From Rheinheimera oceanensis (GTDB lineage: Bacteria > Pseudomonadota > Gammaproteobacteria > Enterobacterales > Alteromonadaceae), in the NCBI RefSeq assembly GCF_018831085.1, contig NZ_JAGPNM010000004.1, positions 124,001-188,000 of the forward strand: 64,000 nucleotides of DNA, given 5' to 3'. How positions within the stretch are numbered: position 1 is the first letter of the stretch; the number at the start of each line of letters is the position of its first letter. Shown here one piece after another: positions 54,034 to 62,759 of this stretch. A model generated the notes under the pieces. It was given only the letters and a program-made list of their open reading frames with translations. It was not told the origin of the DNA and did no database searches. Position numbers and translations under genes: made by a program.

Positions 54034-56715
54034 ATGCGCAGTCAGATCCATAGCACATTTATAATCAGTGCCATTTTTTCCGCTTTAAGCACCAGTTTTA
54101 CTGCCTCAGCGTTACCCGAGTTTCCCGGTAGCCAATATAGTAACAGCGTGCCCGGTACCGAACAGGTACTGGGCTATAAGCTGGGGAGCCGCATTTCAGA
54201 GCCGGCAGCAATACTGCAGTATTTTACCGCTCTGGCTGCGCAATATCCGCAGCAGTTGAAGCTGGTACCTTACGGAGAAAGCTGGCAGGGACGGCAACTG
54301 TTTTATGTGGTTATCGGCTCTGAGCAAAATATTGCCCGTTTAGAGCAGCTTGAGCAAAATATGCGCAAACTGGCAGATCCGGTTAATACCGGCGAAGCGG
54401 ATGCTAAAGCCCTGATTGAGCAACAACCGGCCTCGGTATGGATTGCCAATACGCTGCATGGTAATGAGTTAAGCCCGGCTGAATCGTCTATGGCGCTGGC
54501 CTGGCATCTACTGGCCGACCAAAGTGAGTTTACCCGCAATATTCTTTCTAACACGCTGGTATATATTGACCCGCTGCAAAACCCGGATGGCCATCATCGT
54601 TTTGTCAGCCGCTATTACGCGACTGCCGGTATGGAACATTCTGATGATCGTTTATCGGCCGAGCAAAATGAGCCCTGGCCTAACGGACGCAGCAATCATT
54701 ATTTGTTTGATATGAACCGTGACTGGATAAGTTTAACCCAACCGGAAAACCGTGGCCGGGTTAAAGCCTTGCAGCATGTTTATCCGCTGTTGTACGTGGA
54801 TTCGCATGAAATGGGCGGCGATATGACGTATTACTTCAGCCCGGAAGCCGAGCCTTATAACCCGCATATTCAGCAGGCACAGCGTGAAGTATTAGACTGG
54901 GTGGGGCAAAACAACGCCAAATGGTTTGACCGTTTTGGTTATCACTATTTTACCCGTGAGATTTTTGATGCGTTTTACCCCGGCTACGGCGCCAGCTGGC
55001 CGCTGTATCAGGGCAGTATTGCCATGACCTATGAAATGGCTTCAGCACGGGGCCACCATTACCGCCGTAGTGACGGCACAGTAGTCACCTTTGCTGATGG
55101 TATCCAGCGTAACTTTGTGGCTTTTATGGCCACGCTTGAAACCGCCAGCCAGCGCGCCAAACCTTTGTTGCAGCGGTTTTATCAGTACCGTAAAGATGCT
55201 GTGGCACAGGGCAGTAAAGCCAAAACCCGCAGCTATATTTTTCCGGCCCTGCGCGATAAAGCCGGGCATCAGCGGTTAACGGCATTGCTGACAGAGCAGG
55301 GTATAAAGGTTACCCGGGCGACAAAAGCATTCAGTGCCTGTGGCAAAGATTACCAAAGCGGCGCTTATGTTATTGACAGCGCCCAGAGCACTTACCATTT
55401 ACTGCGCACTTTGCTGGATACCGACGTACCAATGGATCAGCCGTTTATTAAACAGCAGGAAGCATTAAGGGCAAATAACTTACCGGATCAGATATACGAC
55501 GTAACCGCCTGGTCATTGCCCCTGATGTTTAATCTGGACATGAACGAATGCCGTGCCAGCGTAAAAGTAGAAGGTGTTACCGTAACCGAACAGCGGATTT
55601 TGCCAGGTAACATTAGCCGCCCTGATGCAACATACGGCTTTGTTGTTGCCTGGGATGGTATGGATGCTGCCCGTTTTGCCGCAGAAGCACTCAAGGCCGG
55701 TGTAGTAATGCGTAGCAGCGACTTGCCTTTTACCCACCAGAATGGTACGCGTTACCCATCCGGTAGTTTAATTATTGCCAGAGCAGATAATAATGCTGAG
55801 CTTAATCAAACGCTTGAAAAGCTTGTCAGGCAAAGTGGCGCAATACTGCAAGGAGTAGACAGCAGCTGGCATACTGCAGGCCCAAATGCCGGCTCTGCCA
55901 ATATGGTACGGTTGCAACCGGTAAAAGTGGCCATGTTGTGGGATGAGCCAGCCAGCAGTTTAAGTGCCGGTAGTGCCCGTTTTGTGCTGGAGCGTGAATT
56001 GGGCCAACCGGTAACGGCTATCCGGCCTGCACAGTTAAAGCATGCCGACTTAAGCCGGTATCAGGTGTTGGTATTGCCCGCGGCGGCGGGGGGCAGTTAT
56101 CAGCAAGCTTTGGGTGAGGCTGGTTACAGTAATATCCGCCACTGGACAGAGCGCGGCGGCGTATTCATTACGTTAGGCAACGCAACTAACTTTGTTTTAA
56201 GCGGGGAATCGCCAATGCTTGCCAGCAAACGGGAATACAAAGCCGGTGATGATACAACTGTTGATAACAATGCTAAAGATCAGGTTGCCGGTACGGTACT
56301 AAATGCCGAGCAGTACCAGCAAATGCTTAAAGCAAAACAAGCCAGGCCGGACTGGGTGCCGGGGTTTCTGGCAAAAGCTGAAGTTGATCAGTCGCACTGG
56401 TTAACTGCCGGCTTACCGGCCAGCGTGAATACGGTGTATGTTGGTAATGAAATTTATCAGCCGCTGGCAATAAATCACGGCCGTAACCTGCTGAAATTTG
56501 CCGCTGCAGATACGGTTAAAGCCAGTGGTTTTGTCTGGCAGGACAATCAGCAGCAAATTGCACATAAACCTTTATTAATGTGGGCACCACAGGGTGACGG
56601 TATGGTGATAAGCTTTACTCAGGAACCAAACTACCGTGCTTATGTTAACGGTTTGCATATTGCGCTGGCTAATGCGGTACTGCTGGCTCCGGCACATAGT
56701 GGTGCTGTGCGGTAA
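54034..56715 (+). CDS. M14 family zinc carboxypeptidase, secreted
   Basis: An 893-residue exported metallopeptidase. A signal peptide spans about residues 1-27 (ASA-LP). The M14 zinc site is visible as HGNE (H142, E145), with the third ligand in DSHEMGG (H258), the substrate-binding NPDG and NRDW stretches, and a catalytic Glu in AMTYEMAS (E334). The C-terminal 450 residues contain a glutamine-amidotransferase-like fold (VLVLPAAAGGSY, GGVFITLGNA), a known arrangement in large periplasmic M14 enzymes. It likely digests peptides in the periplasm. An ATGGGAGC ribosome site precedes the ATG. It is a single gene. Confidence 0.9.
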   Translation: MRSQIHSTFIISAIFSALSTSFTASALPEFPGSQYSNSVPGTEQVLGYKLGSRISEPAAILQYFTALAAQYPQQLKLVPYGESWQGRQLFYVVIGSEQNIARLEQLEQNMRKLADPVNTGEADAKALIEQQPASVWIANTLHGNELSPAESSMALAWHLLADQSEFTRNILSNTLVYIDPLQNPDGHHRFVSRYYATAGMEHSDDRLSAEQNEPWPNGRSNHYLFDMNRDWISLTQPENRGRVKALQHVYPLLYVDSHEMGGDMTYYFSPEAEPYNPHIQQAQREVLDWVGQNNAKWFDRFGYHYFTREIFDAFYPGYGASWPLYQGSIAMTYEMASARGHHYRRSDGTVVTFADGIQRNFVAFMATLETASQRAKPLLQRFYQYRKDAVAQGSKAKTRSYIFPALRDKAGHQRLTALLTEQGIKVTRATKAFSACGKDYQSGAYVIDSAQSTYHLLRTLLDTDVPMDQPFIKQQEALRANNLPDQIYDVTAWSLPLMFNLDMNECRASVKVEGVTVTEQRILPGNISRPDATYGFVVAWDGMDAARFAAEALKAGVVMRSSDLPFTHQNGTRYPSGSLIIARADNNAELNQTLEKLVRQSGAILQGVDSSWHTAGPNAGSANMVRLQPVKVAMLWDEPASSLSAGSARFVLERELGQPVTAIRPAQLKHADLSRYQVLVLPAAAGGSYQQALGEAGYSNIRHWTERGGVFITLGNATNFVLSGESPMLASKREYKAGDDTTVDNNAKDQVAGTVLNAEQYQQMLKAKQARPDWVPGFLAKAEVDQSHWLTAGLPASVNTVYVGNEIYQPLAINHGRNLLKFAAADTVKASGFVWQDNQQQIAHKPLLMWAPQGDGMVISFTQEPNYRAYVNGLHIALANAVLLAPAHSGAVR

Positions 56716-56719
56716 AACG

Positions 56720-57244
56720 TTATTTATTATCCGCCGCAGGTAAATGTTGCCTGCGGCTTCTGATATAACCCACCAGATTACTGCTTAAAAATGCCAGCTC
56801 CATTAATACGGCTACCGGTGAGCCAACCAGCAGGTTATGGATGATCCAGGCTGTAGCGCCTATCGCCATCAGTGCCCGTACCAGTATCACATTGTTCTGA
56901 AAACTGCCGATAGTGCCCACAACGGCAGCCAGATAGGGCAACAGGTTAACCGGGCTGGTATAACTATATAAAATTAACAGTGTTGATAATGCCAGAAAAC
57001 AATACATCCAGCGTTGACGCGGGTTAACGGCTGCCACCAGGAAACGTACTGCGGTTAAGCTAACAAAGCATGCCGCCTCGTACTGACCTAATACGGCAAA
57101 ATGGCTGGCATTAAGCAGTGCGGAGACAAACCAGAATTTAAGCATGCTGGCCCTGTCATAACGCTGAAAAGCCACAATACCACTGATAAAGGCCATAGCG
57201 GCTAAACATTGAGACAAGGCAAAACTGATGGTTATGTCTGGCAA
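56720..57244 (-). CDS. ygjV: YgjV family inner-membrane protein
   Basis: A 174-residue protein with about five or six hydrophobic segments and little polar sequence, matching the YgjV family (ALLNASHFAVLGQY, TAVRFLVAAVNPRQRW). Function is unknown. The first usable start is a TTG at 57244, just downstream of an in-frame stop, with no strong ribosome site; an internal ATG 16 codons on would remove the first TM segment. It converges on the M14 gene with a 4-base gap and lies downstream of selO on the same strand. Confidence 0.78.
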   Translation of the reverse strand: MPDITISFALSQCLAAMAFISGIVAFQRYDRASMLKFWFVSALLNASHFAVLGQYEAACFVSLTAVRFLVAAVNPRQRWMYCFLALSTLLILYSYTSPVNLLPYLAAVVGTIGSFQNNVILVRALMAIGATAWIIHNLLVGSPVAVLMELAFLSSNLVGYIRSRRQHLPAADNK

Positions 57245-57329
57245 GGAAGCGGCTCTGGGTTACTGATCAAGATGGCTATAGTACCGGATCCAGCCGCCAT
57301 CGGCTTGTTGCAGATGGCATAAGTTATAA

Positions 57330-58799
57330 TCAGGTGCCGCAAAAAGTATTTTTCACAAGCTGCTGTGGCTTTGGCGGCAGGGCAAAGTCAGCATTATCGT
57401 CTGATAAGCTGTAAGGTGTTGCCAGCGCCTGATGCAGGCGGTTAAACAGGGTTAAATCTGCCTGCTCTGTTGCCTGCGCAATAGCTGCAGCAACTAAGTG
57501 GTTACGTGCGATAACAGCCGGGTTGGTATTGTCCATTTGCTGGCTTATCTGGATCAGGTCAATGCTTTGTTCTGCAAGGCGTTGCTGCCACCTCGCGGCC
57601 CAGTTAGCCCAGCCTTGTTTATCTGCAAATAACTCTGCTGCACCAGCGCTACTGTTGCTTACCGAGCGGCTGAGCAAGCGAAAGCACTGGCTGAAATCGG
57701 CGGTGTTCGCGCTCATCAGGTTAAGCAGATCGCGGATCAACAGTTCATCAGTGGCTACGGGGTTTACAATACCGATTTTGGCTGACATCAGCTGCAAAAA
57801 TTCGGCTTCGTTCTGGCCGTTAAAGCCTTGCAATACTGCTGTCGCCAGCTCTACAGCCTGCTCTGGTTGAACGCTCAGCAGCGGTAGCAGGCTTTCAGCA
57901 AAACGCGTCAGGTTCCAACTGGCAATACGTGGCTGGTTGCCCCAGGCGTAACGGCCTTGTGTATCAATAAAGCTATATACCTGTGCCGGGTTAAAGCTGT
58001 CCATAAAAGCACAGGGGCCGTAATCTATGGTTTCACCGGCAATGCTCATATTATCGGTATTCATTACACCATGAATAAAACCCAGGCTCATCCATTTGGC
58101 AATTAGTTTTGCCTGTGCTGCTACCACCGCGGCCAGTAATGCCAGATAAGGGTTGGCCTCGCTGGCACATGCCGGGTAGTGCCGGTTAATAACGTAGTCG
58201 GCAAAGGTTTTTAACCGGGCATGATCGCCTCTGGCAGCCAGATACTGAAAACTGCCAATGCGGATATGGCTGCTGGCCACCCGGGTAAGCACTGCACCGG
58301 GCTCTGCGGTTTCGCGTTGTACCCAATCGCCGGTTAATACTGCTGCCAGGGCGCGGGTAGTAGGCACACCCAGCGCATACATAGCTTCACTGACTAAATA
58401 TTCGCGTAATACCGGCCCCAGTGGTGCGCGGCCATCGCCACGGCGCGAAAACGGTGTTTGCCCGGCACCTTTTAACTGTATATCAAAGTGCTGGTTGTTT
58501 GCAGTTAGTACTTCAGCCAGTAGCAACGCCCGGCCATCGCCCAATTGCGGTACAAAATTGCCAAACTGATGGCCGGCATAAGCATGTGCCAGCGGGCAGG
58601 CCCAATCCGGCACGGTATTGCCGCTAAATACCGCCAGACCTTCGTCTGAATGCCAATACTGCTGCGGTAAGCGCAATTCTGCCGCCAGTTCAGTATTAAA
58701 CGCCAGCCACTGCGGGGCTGAAACCGGTGTAGGGTTGCAGGGTTGCGAAAATGGCGCCCCAAGGGCCGCCAGGCTGTGGCGGATACTAAAACTGTTCAT
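57330..58799 (-). CDS. selO: Protein adenylyltransferase SelO (YdiU/UPF0061)
   Basis: A 489-residue pseudokinase-fold enzyme that transfers AMP from ATP to Ser/Thr/Tyr of target proteins, linked to redox stress in E. coli. Recognisable stretches are AYAGHQFGNFVPQLGDGRALLL, IQLKGAGQTPFSRRGDGRA and HGVMNTDNMSIAGETIDYGPCAFMD, the last with the catalytic Asn/Asp. The C-terminus ends FCGT; the Cys matches the position used as selenocysteine in eukaryotic SelO. I use the ATG at 58799, which gives the family N-terminus (MNSFSIRHSLAALG); a longer frame to 58949 would overlap the mrp operon. It is divergent from mrpE. Confidence 0.94.
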   Translation of the reverse strand: MNSFSIRHSLAALGAPFSQPCNPTPVSAPQWLAFNTELAAELRLPQQYWHSDEGLAVFSGNTVPDWACPLAHAYAGHQFGNFVPQLGDGRALLLAEVLTANNQHFDIQLKGAGQTPFSRRGDGRAPLGPVLREYLVSEAMYALGVPTTRALAAVLTGDWVQRETAEPGAVLTRVASSHIRIGSFQYLAARGDHARLKTFADYVINRHYPACASEANPYLALLAAVVAAQAKLIAKWMSLGFIHGVMNTDNMSIAGETIDYGPCAFMDSFNPAQVYSFIDTQGRYAWGNQPRIASWNLTRFAESLLPLLSVQPEQAVELATAVLQGFNGQNEAEFLQLMSAKIGIVNPVATDELLIRDLLNLMSANTADFSQCFRLLSRSVSNSSAGAAELFADKQGWANWAARWQQRLAEQSIDLIQISQQMDNTNPAVIARNHLVAAAIAQATEQADLTLFNRLHQALATPYSLSDDNADFALPPKPQQLVKNTFCGT

Positions 58800-58884
58800 A
58801 GCAAATACTTCGTTTTGATAACGATTGTCGCTACAGTGTACACGAAGTTGACATAGCACTACAGCGTCCGTACTGGCCGTTTTT

Positions 58885-58913
58885 TTGAACTTTTCTATAT
58901 TATTCAATACTAT
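58885..58913 (+). promoter_or_regulatory. Candidate sigma-70 promoter for the mrp operon
   Basis: TTGAAC and TACTAT separated by 17 bases, ending 29 bases before the mrpE start in an AT-rich divergent region. The -35 matches 5 of 6 and the -10 matches 4 of 6. An AGGAG ribosome site follows before the ATG. Confidence 0.35.
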
Positions 58914-58942
58914 TACTTCAGTAATTTTTTTCAGGAGTTCGC

Positions 58943-59455
58943 ATGTCATTGTCTCAGAGCGGGGCGGTTGTTATCTGTTACAGCGCAATAAGCGGGATAT
59001 TTGCGCTGTGCTGGGCCGCGCTAACCGGGGGGCGTGGCTGGTGGTTTTTCCTGCCGCTGTGTTTATTACTGCTGTTGTGGTGCAATCTGGCTAAATTAAG
59101 CTTGCCGCCGGTACGGTTTAACGCGGTACCGGGTTTTTTGTTGTTTTTTAGCCGGCAATTAGTACTGGGTGCCTGGGATGTTGCCAAGCGGGCACTATCT
59201 CCGGCGCCAAGGTGGGCGCCGCAGTGGCAACCCTACAGCATAAGCCTGACCCAGGCTGCCAGCCAGCGTTTGCTGGCCAGCATGGTAAGCCTGTTACCCG
59301 GTACCTGCGCGGTAAATATTGAAGTGGGTCAGCCTGATGTGTTGTTGTTGCATGTGCTTGATAGCAACACTGACTGGCATAAAGCTGTGGCCGCACTGGA
59401 GCAACAACTGGCCTGGCTGCTTCGCGATGAAACAGCAAAAGGGCAAACAGCATGA
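58943..59455 (+). CDS. mrpE: Mrp-type Na+/H+ antiporter subunit E
   Basis: A 170-residue membrane protein with two or three N-terminal hydrophobic segments and a soluble C-terminal domain, the MnhE/MrpE layout. PGTCAVNIEVGQPDVLLLHVLD corresponds to the conserved PGT...D....LLVH pattern of this family. It is one of the small subunits of the multi-subunit antiporter that exports Na+ (or K+) using the proton gradient. It is first in a tightly overlapping operon; its stop overlaps the mrpF start by four bases. Confidence 0.88.
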   Translation: MSLSQSGAVVICYSAISGIFALCWAALTGGRGWWFFLPLCLLLLLWCNLAKLSLPPVRFNAVPGFLLFFSRQLVLGAWDVAKRALSPAPRWAPQWQPYSISLTQAASQRLLASMVSLLPGTCAVNIEVGQPDVLLLHVLDSNTDWHKAVAALEQQLAWLLRDETAKGQTA

Positions 59456-59730
59456 TAGCGTTAGCCGTGGCGTTATTAATTACTATGTTGCTGGGGTTAT
59501 GGCGGGTGGTAAAGGGGCCGGCTTTGCTAGATCGGCTATTATCGGTGCAATTATTCGGTACTACCGGGGTAGCATTGTGTTTAGTGCTGGCGCAGGCACT
59601 TGATATCAGTGCCCTGCGCGATGTAGCGCTGGTACTGGCTGTGTTGGCAGCCGCAGCGCCTGCGGCACTGGTACAACGTTTAAAGCAGCAAAAAGTAGAG
59701 CAACAGCCATCTTCTGAGGATAAATCATAA
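59452..59730 (+). CDS. mrpF: Mrp-type antiporter subunit F
   Basis: A 92-residue protein with three hydrophobic segments, as MrpF/MnhF. The N-terminal GLWRVVKGPALLDRLLSVQLFGTTG is the family hallmark (R-x-x-x-GP-x-x-x-DR). The C-terminal tail is polar and Gln-rich. It starts at an ATG overlapping the mrpE stop and its stop overlaps the mrpG start by one base. Confidence 0.9.
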   Translation: MIALAVALLITMLLGLWRVVKGPALLDRLLSVQLFGTTGVALCLVLAQALDISALRDVALVLAVLAAAAPAALVQRLKQQKVEQQPSSEDKS

Positions 59731-60053
59731 TGGATAGTGCCGGGCAGTTGTCTGTTTTAAGTACAGTACTTAGTAGTTTGTTGCTAATTACCGGCTTATT
59801 TTTCTTTATTGCCGGCAGTATCGGTATGCTGCGTTTTCCCGATAGCTTCAGTCGTTTGCATGCAGTTACCAAAGCTGACTCGCTAGGTCTGGGCTCAATT
59901 GTTGCCGGTCTGATGTTTTACGGTGATCTGTGGCAGAACCTGCTGCTGTTGCTGATCTGGCTACTGGTGCTGGCGTCGGGCTCGGTATCTTGCCAGCTGT
60001 TAGCCCGTTTTGCTAAAGCCCAGCAGGATAGAGTCCAGCAGGATAAAACATGA
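59730..60053 (+). CDS. mrpG: Mrp-type antiporter subunit G
   Basis: A 107-residue protein with three hydrophobic segments. FFFIAGSIGMLRFPDSFSRLHAVTKADSLG is the clear MnhG/MrpG signature (G-x-x-R-F-P-D-x-x-x-R-x-H-A). The gene overlaps both neighbours by one and four bases. It is required for assembly of the antiporter in other bacteria. Confidence 0.92.
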   Translation: MDSAGQLSVLSTVLSSLLLITGLFFFIAGSIGMLRFPDSFSRLHAVTKADSLGLGSIVAGLMFYGDLWQNLLLLLIWLLVLASGSVSCQLLARFAKAQQDRVQQDKT

Positions 60054-60994
60054 GACTTTTATTGTTTGATGCCATCTTATGCCTGTTACTGCTGACACTG
60101 GCACTAGCCAGTATATTAAGCCGTCAGCTAGCCCATGCGGTAATACTGTATATTGCTTTTGGCCTGATGATGGCGCTGGCCTGGGCCAGGCTGGCCGCGC
60201 CTGATTTAGCTCTGGCTGAGGCGGCTATTGGTGCCGGCCTGACCGGTGCTTTGTGTTTTTCTGCTTTGGCGCATCAGCAACCACAGCTTAAACCTGATGT
60301 ACTTAACTGGCCAAAGCGGCTGTGGCCAGCCGTATTTGTGTTATTGATGCTCGGCGGCGTACTGGCAGCTTTGTTACAGTTACCGCCCAGCGCCAGCCAA
60401 CTGATTGCTGTAACGCAGGCCGGGATTGGCAACAGTGGTGTCAGTCATCCGGTAACGGCGGTACTGCTGAATTTTCGCAGTTGGGATACCTTACTGGAGT
60501 TAGTTGTATTGTTGCTGGCATTACTCGGGGCCAGACAGGTAGCCCCTGAAGTAAAACCGGCAACCAGTTGGCCGCTTAGCCTGGGTTGGAGCAGGTTACT
60601 GGCACCTATGGTGATTTTACTGGCCGGCTATCTGCTTTGGGCCGGAGCCAGCCAACCCGGTGGTGCGTTTCAGGCGGGTGCTTTGCTGGCCGCCGGAGCT
60701 GTAGTACTAAGGCTTAATCAACAACTTAGCTGGTTAAGCTGGAGCAACTTTTGGATCCGGCTGCTGATTGTGTCGGGGGTGTTGGTTTTTGTGCTGATGG
60801 CACTACTGGCCATATTGCTAACGCCCGGCAATACTGACGTAGTCTGGTTACGCTGGCCGCCGCATTTGGCTGCAGGCATTATTTTGCTGGTTGAATTATT
60901 TGCCACTCTGGCTATAGCGCTAACACTCACCTTGCTGGTAGCAGGTGAGCCCGCCAGCACCGGTGCAGAACACGGTTGCGGGGAGGGCGCATGA
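60050..60994 (+). CDS. mrpB: Mrp subunit: DUF4040 domain fused to MnhB domain
   Basis: A 314-residue membrane protein with about nine hydrophobic segments. The first third (VILYIAFGLMMALAWARLAAPDLALAEAAIGAGLTGALCF) is the DUF4040 domain, which in canonical Mrp systems forms part of the C-terminal end of MrpA. The last third (about residues 180-300) is the MnhB domain with GYLLWAGASQPGGAFQAGALLAAGAVVLR. The gene thus combines an MrpA tail and MrpB in one chain, a layout expected when the large A subunit is shortened. It overlaps mrpG and mrpC by four bases each. Confidence 0.85.
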   Translation: MRLLLFDAILCLLLLTLALASILSRQLAHAVILYIAFGLMMALAWARLAAPDLALAEAAIGAGLTGALCFSALAHQQPQLKPDVLNWPKRLWPAVFVLLMLGGVLAALLQLPPSASQLIAVTQAGIGNSGVSHPVTAVLLNFRSWDTLLELVVLLLALLGARQVAPEVKPATSWPLSLGWSRLLAPMVILLAGYLLWAGASQPGGAFQAGALLAAGAVVLRLNQQLSWLSWSNFWIRLLIVSGVLVFVLMALLAILLTPGNTDVVWLRWPPHLAAGIILLVELFATLAIALTLTLLVAGEPASTGAEHGCGEGA

Positions 60995-61344
60995 CGGATC
61001 TCAGTTCGCAACTGCTGTTGTATATCGGTACGGCCGCCGGTTTGTTTGGTATTGGCCTGTATGGTTTTATTGTCGGGCCGCAAACTTTACGGCGTATTTT
61101 GGCACTGAATATTATCGGCGCCGGTATTTTTATGCTGATGGTAGTACTGGCATATCGTGGCCTGGCAGAGGAGGCCGCCCTGACTTTAACTGATCCGGTA
61201 TTACATGCACTGATCTTAACCGGTCTGGTGGTTGCTGTTAGTGCAACAGCTTTTGCGCTGGCGCTGTTAACGCGGTTAAATCAGGCTAAATCTGCTCAGT
61301 GCAAGCCGGATCAGCTCAGACATGGGCAGGAGCCTGAGCAATGA
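60991..61344 (+). CDS. mrpC: Mrp-type antiporter subunit C (NuoK-like)
   Basis: A 117-residue protein with three hydrophobic segments, homologous to NuoK: LFGIGLYGFIVGPQTLRRILALNIIGAGIFMLMVVLA and TDPVLHALILTGLVVAVSATAFALAL are the family-typical segments. I start it at the ATG overlapping the mrpB stop (ATGA), 4 bases after GGGGAGGG; a TTG further upstream is poorer. It overlaps mrpD by four bases. Confidence 0.9.
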   Translation: MTDLSSQLLLYIGTAAGLFGIGLYGFIVGPQTLRRILALNIIGAGIFMLMVVLAYRGLAEEAALTLTDPVLHALILTGLVVAVSATAFALALLTRLNQAKSAQCKPDQLRHGQEPEQ

Positions 61345-62759
61345 TGGTTGTGTTGCTGGTACTCCCGTTGCTTGGCACTTTATTTATGTTGCTTTGGCCG
61401 AAAATTGCGCCGTTACTGGCCTTGTTAACAGCTTCTGTCTGCAGCCTGGCAGCGCTGCAGTTATTGTTTCTGGTAAGCGAGCAGGGCAACCAGCAGGTAT
61501 TACTGGCAGGCTGGCCGTCAGGTTTGGCTATCAGCCTTGAAGCCAACAGCTTAAGCAGCCTGCTGATTCTGCTGACAGCACTGCTGCAGTTACTGGTTGG
61601 GTTATATGCCTTTGCAACTCACCGGCGCGATAAGCTGGGCGCCGGTTTTTGGCCACTTAGCTGCATGCTGCAGCTTGGCTTAACAGCACTCTGGTTGTCG
61701 CGGGATTTGTTTAATCTTTATGTTTGTCTGGAGTTGCTTGGCATAGTGGCGGTAGCGCTGGTCAGCTTATCGGGTGATAAAGCCATTAAACCTGCGTTGA
61801 ATTATCTGCTGTTATCTTTATTCGGCTCGCTGTGTTATTTGCTTGGTGTAGCAATATTGTATGGCGCCTACGGCGTGCTGGATATCACAGTTTTGGCAGC
61901 GCGGTGGCAAGCGGATTTACCCAGTAGCATTGCATTATTATTGATGACACTGGGTTTAATGTTAAAAGCAGCGCTTTGGCCACTGCATGGCTGGTTACCG
62001 GCGGCACATGCTGCAGCGCCGGCGCCGGTTAGTGCTTTGTTATCAGCCCTGGTGGTAAAAGGCCCGCTGTTTATTCTGTGTCTGTTATGGCTGCAATTAG
62101 CCGGGGCAACGCAGGTTGCTGCTGTAGCACCTTGGTTTGCCGGTTGTGGTTTAGCCGCCTTGCTACTTGGTGGCGTGTCGGCGCTACGCACACCTTTTGC
62201 TAAAAATATGGTGGCATATTCCACCGTAGCGCAGTTGGGTTATGCCATGCTGGCGCTGGGCTTATTACTACGCTTTAACCAGCCGTTATTTGCTGCCGCA
62301 CTCTGGTTATTTGTATTGGCACATGCACTGGCCAAAGCGGCCTGTTTTTTAGCAATAGGCGAGATAACGGCAACTTTAGGTGGTAAACGGATAAACACCT
62401 TAAAAGGTGCCAGCCAAACCATGCCGTTGGCGATGTTTGCTTTTGCCGTGGCCGGTGGCAGTTTAATTGGCTTACCACCAAGTGGCGGCTTTCTGGCTAA
62501 GTGGGCGTTGTTGCAAGGCTTATGGTTACAAGGCGGGCAGCTGTTCTGGTTATTGGCAATAGTATTGGCTACCTTGCTCTCTGCTGCTTATGTATTCCGG
62601 GCTGTAGTACTGGCGTTTGATCGGGCTGATCCGGTGGCGCCGGATTTTGCGCCGCGCATTTTGCCGCAATGGCTGGCGTTATTGCCGGCGCTGGCTGTGT
62701 GGGCGATGGCACTTTACAGCGAACCTTTACTGCAATTGCTAAAGCAGGAGGGGTTATGA
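61341..62759 (+). CDS. mrpD: Mrp-type antiporter subunit D (NuoN/M-like)
   Basis: A 472-residue membrane protein with about 14 hydrophobic segments, of the proton-conducting NuoL/M/N family. The channel residues are visible: Glu in NLYVCLELLGIVAVALVSL (TM5), Lys in LMLKAALWPLHGWLPAAHA (TM7), Lys in LVVKGPLFI (TM8) and Lys in AHALAKAACFLAIG (TM10-12). It overlaps mrpC and the next gene by four bases. Confidence 0.9.
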   Translation: MMVVLLVLPLLGTLFMLLWPKIAPLLALLTASVCSLAALQLLFLVSEQGNQQVLLAGWPSGLAISLEANSLSSLLILLTALLQLLVGLYAFATHRRDKLGAGFWPLSCMLQLGLTALWLSRDLFNLYVCLELLGIVAVALVSLSGDKAIKPALNYLLLSLFGSLCYLLGVAILYGAYGVLDITVLAARWQADLPSSIALLLMTLGLMLKAALWPLHGWLPAAHAAAPAPVSALLSALVVKGPLFILCLLWLQLAGATQVAAVAPWFAGCGLAALLLGGVSALRTPFAKNMVAYSTVAQLGYAMLALGLLLRFNQPLFAAALWLFVLAHALAKAACFLAIGEITATLGGKRINTLKGASQTMPLAMFAFAVAGGSLIGLPPSGGFLAKWALLQGLWLQGGQLFWLLAIVLATLLSAAYVFRAVVLAFDRADPVAPDFAPRILPQWLALLPALAVWAMALYSEPLLQLLKQEGL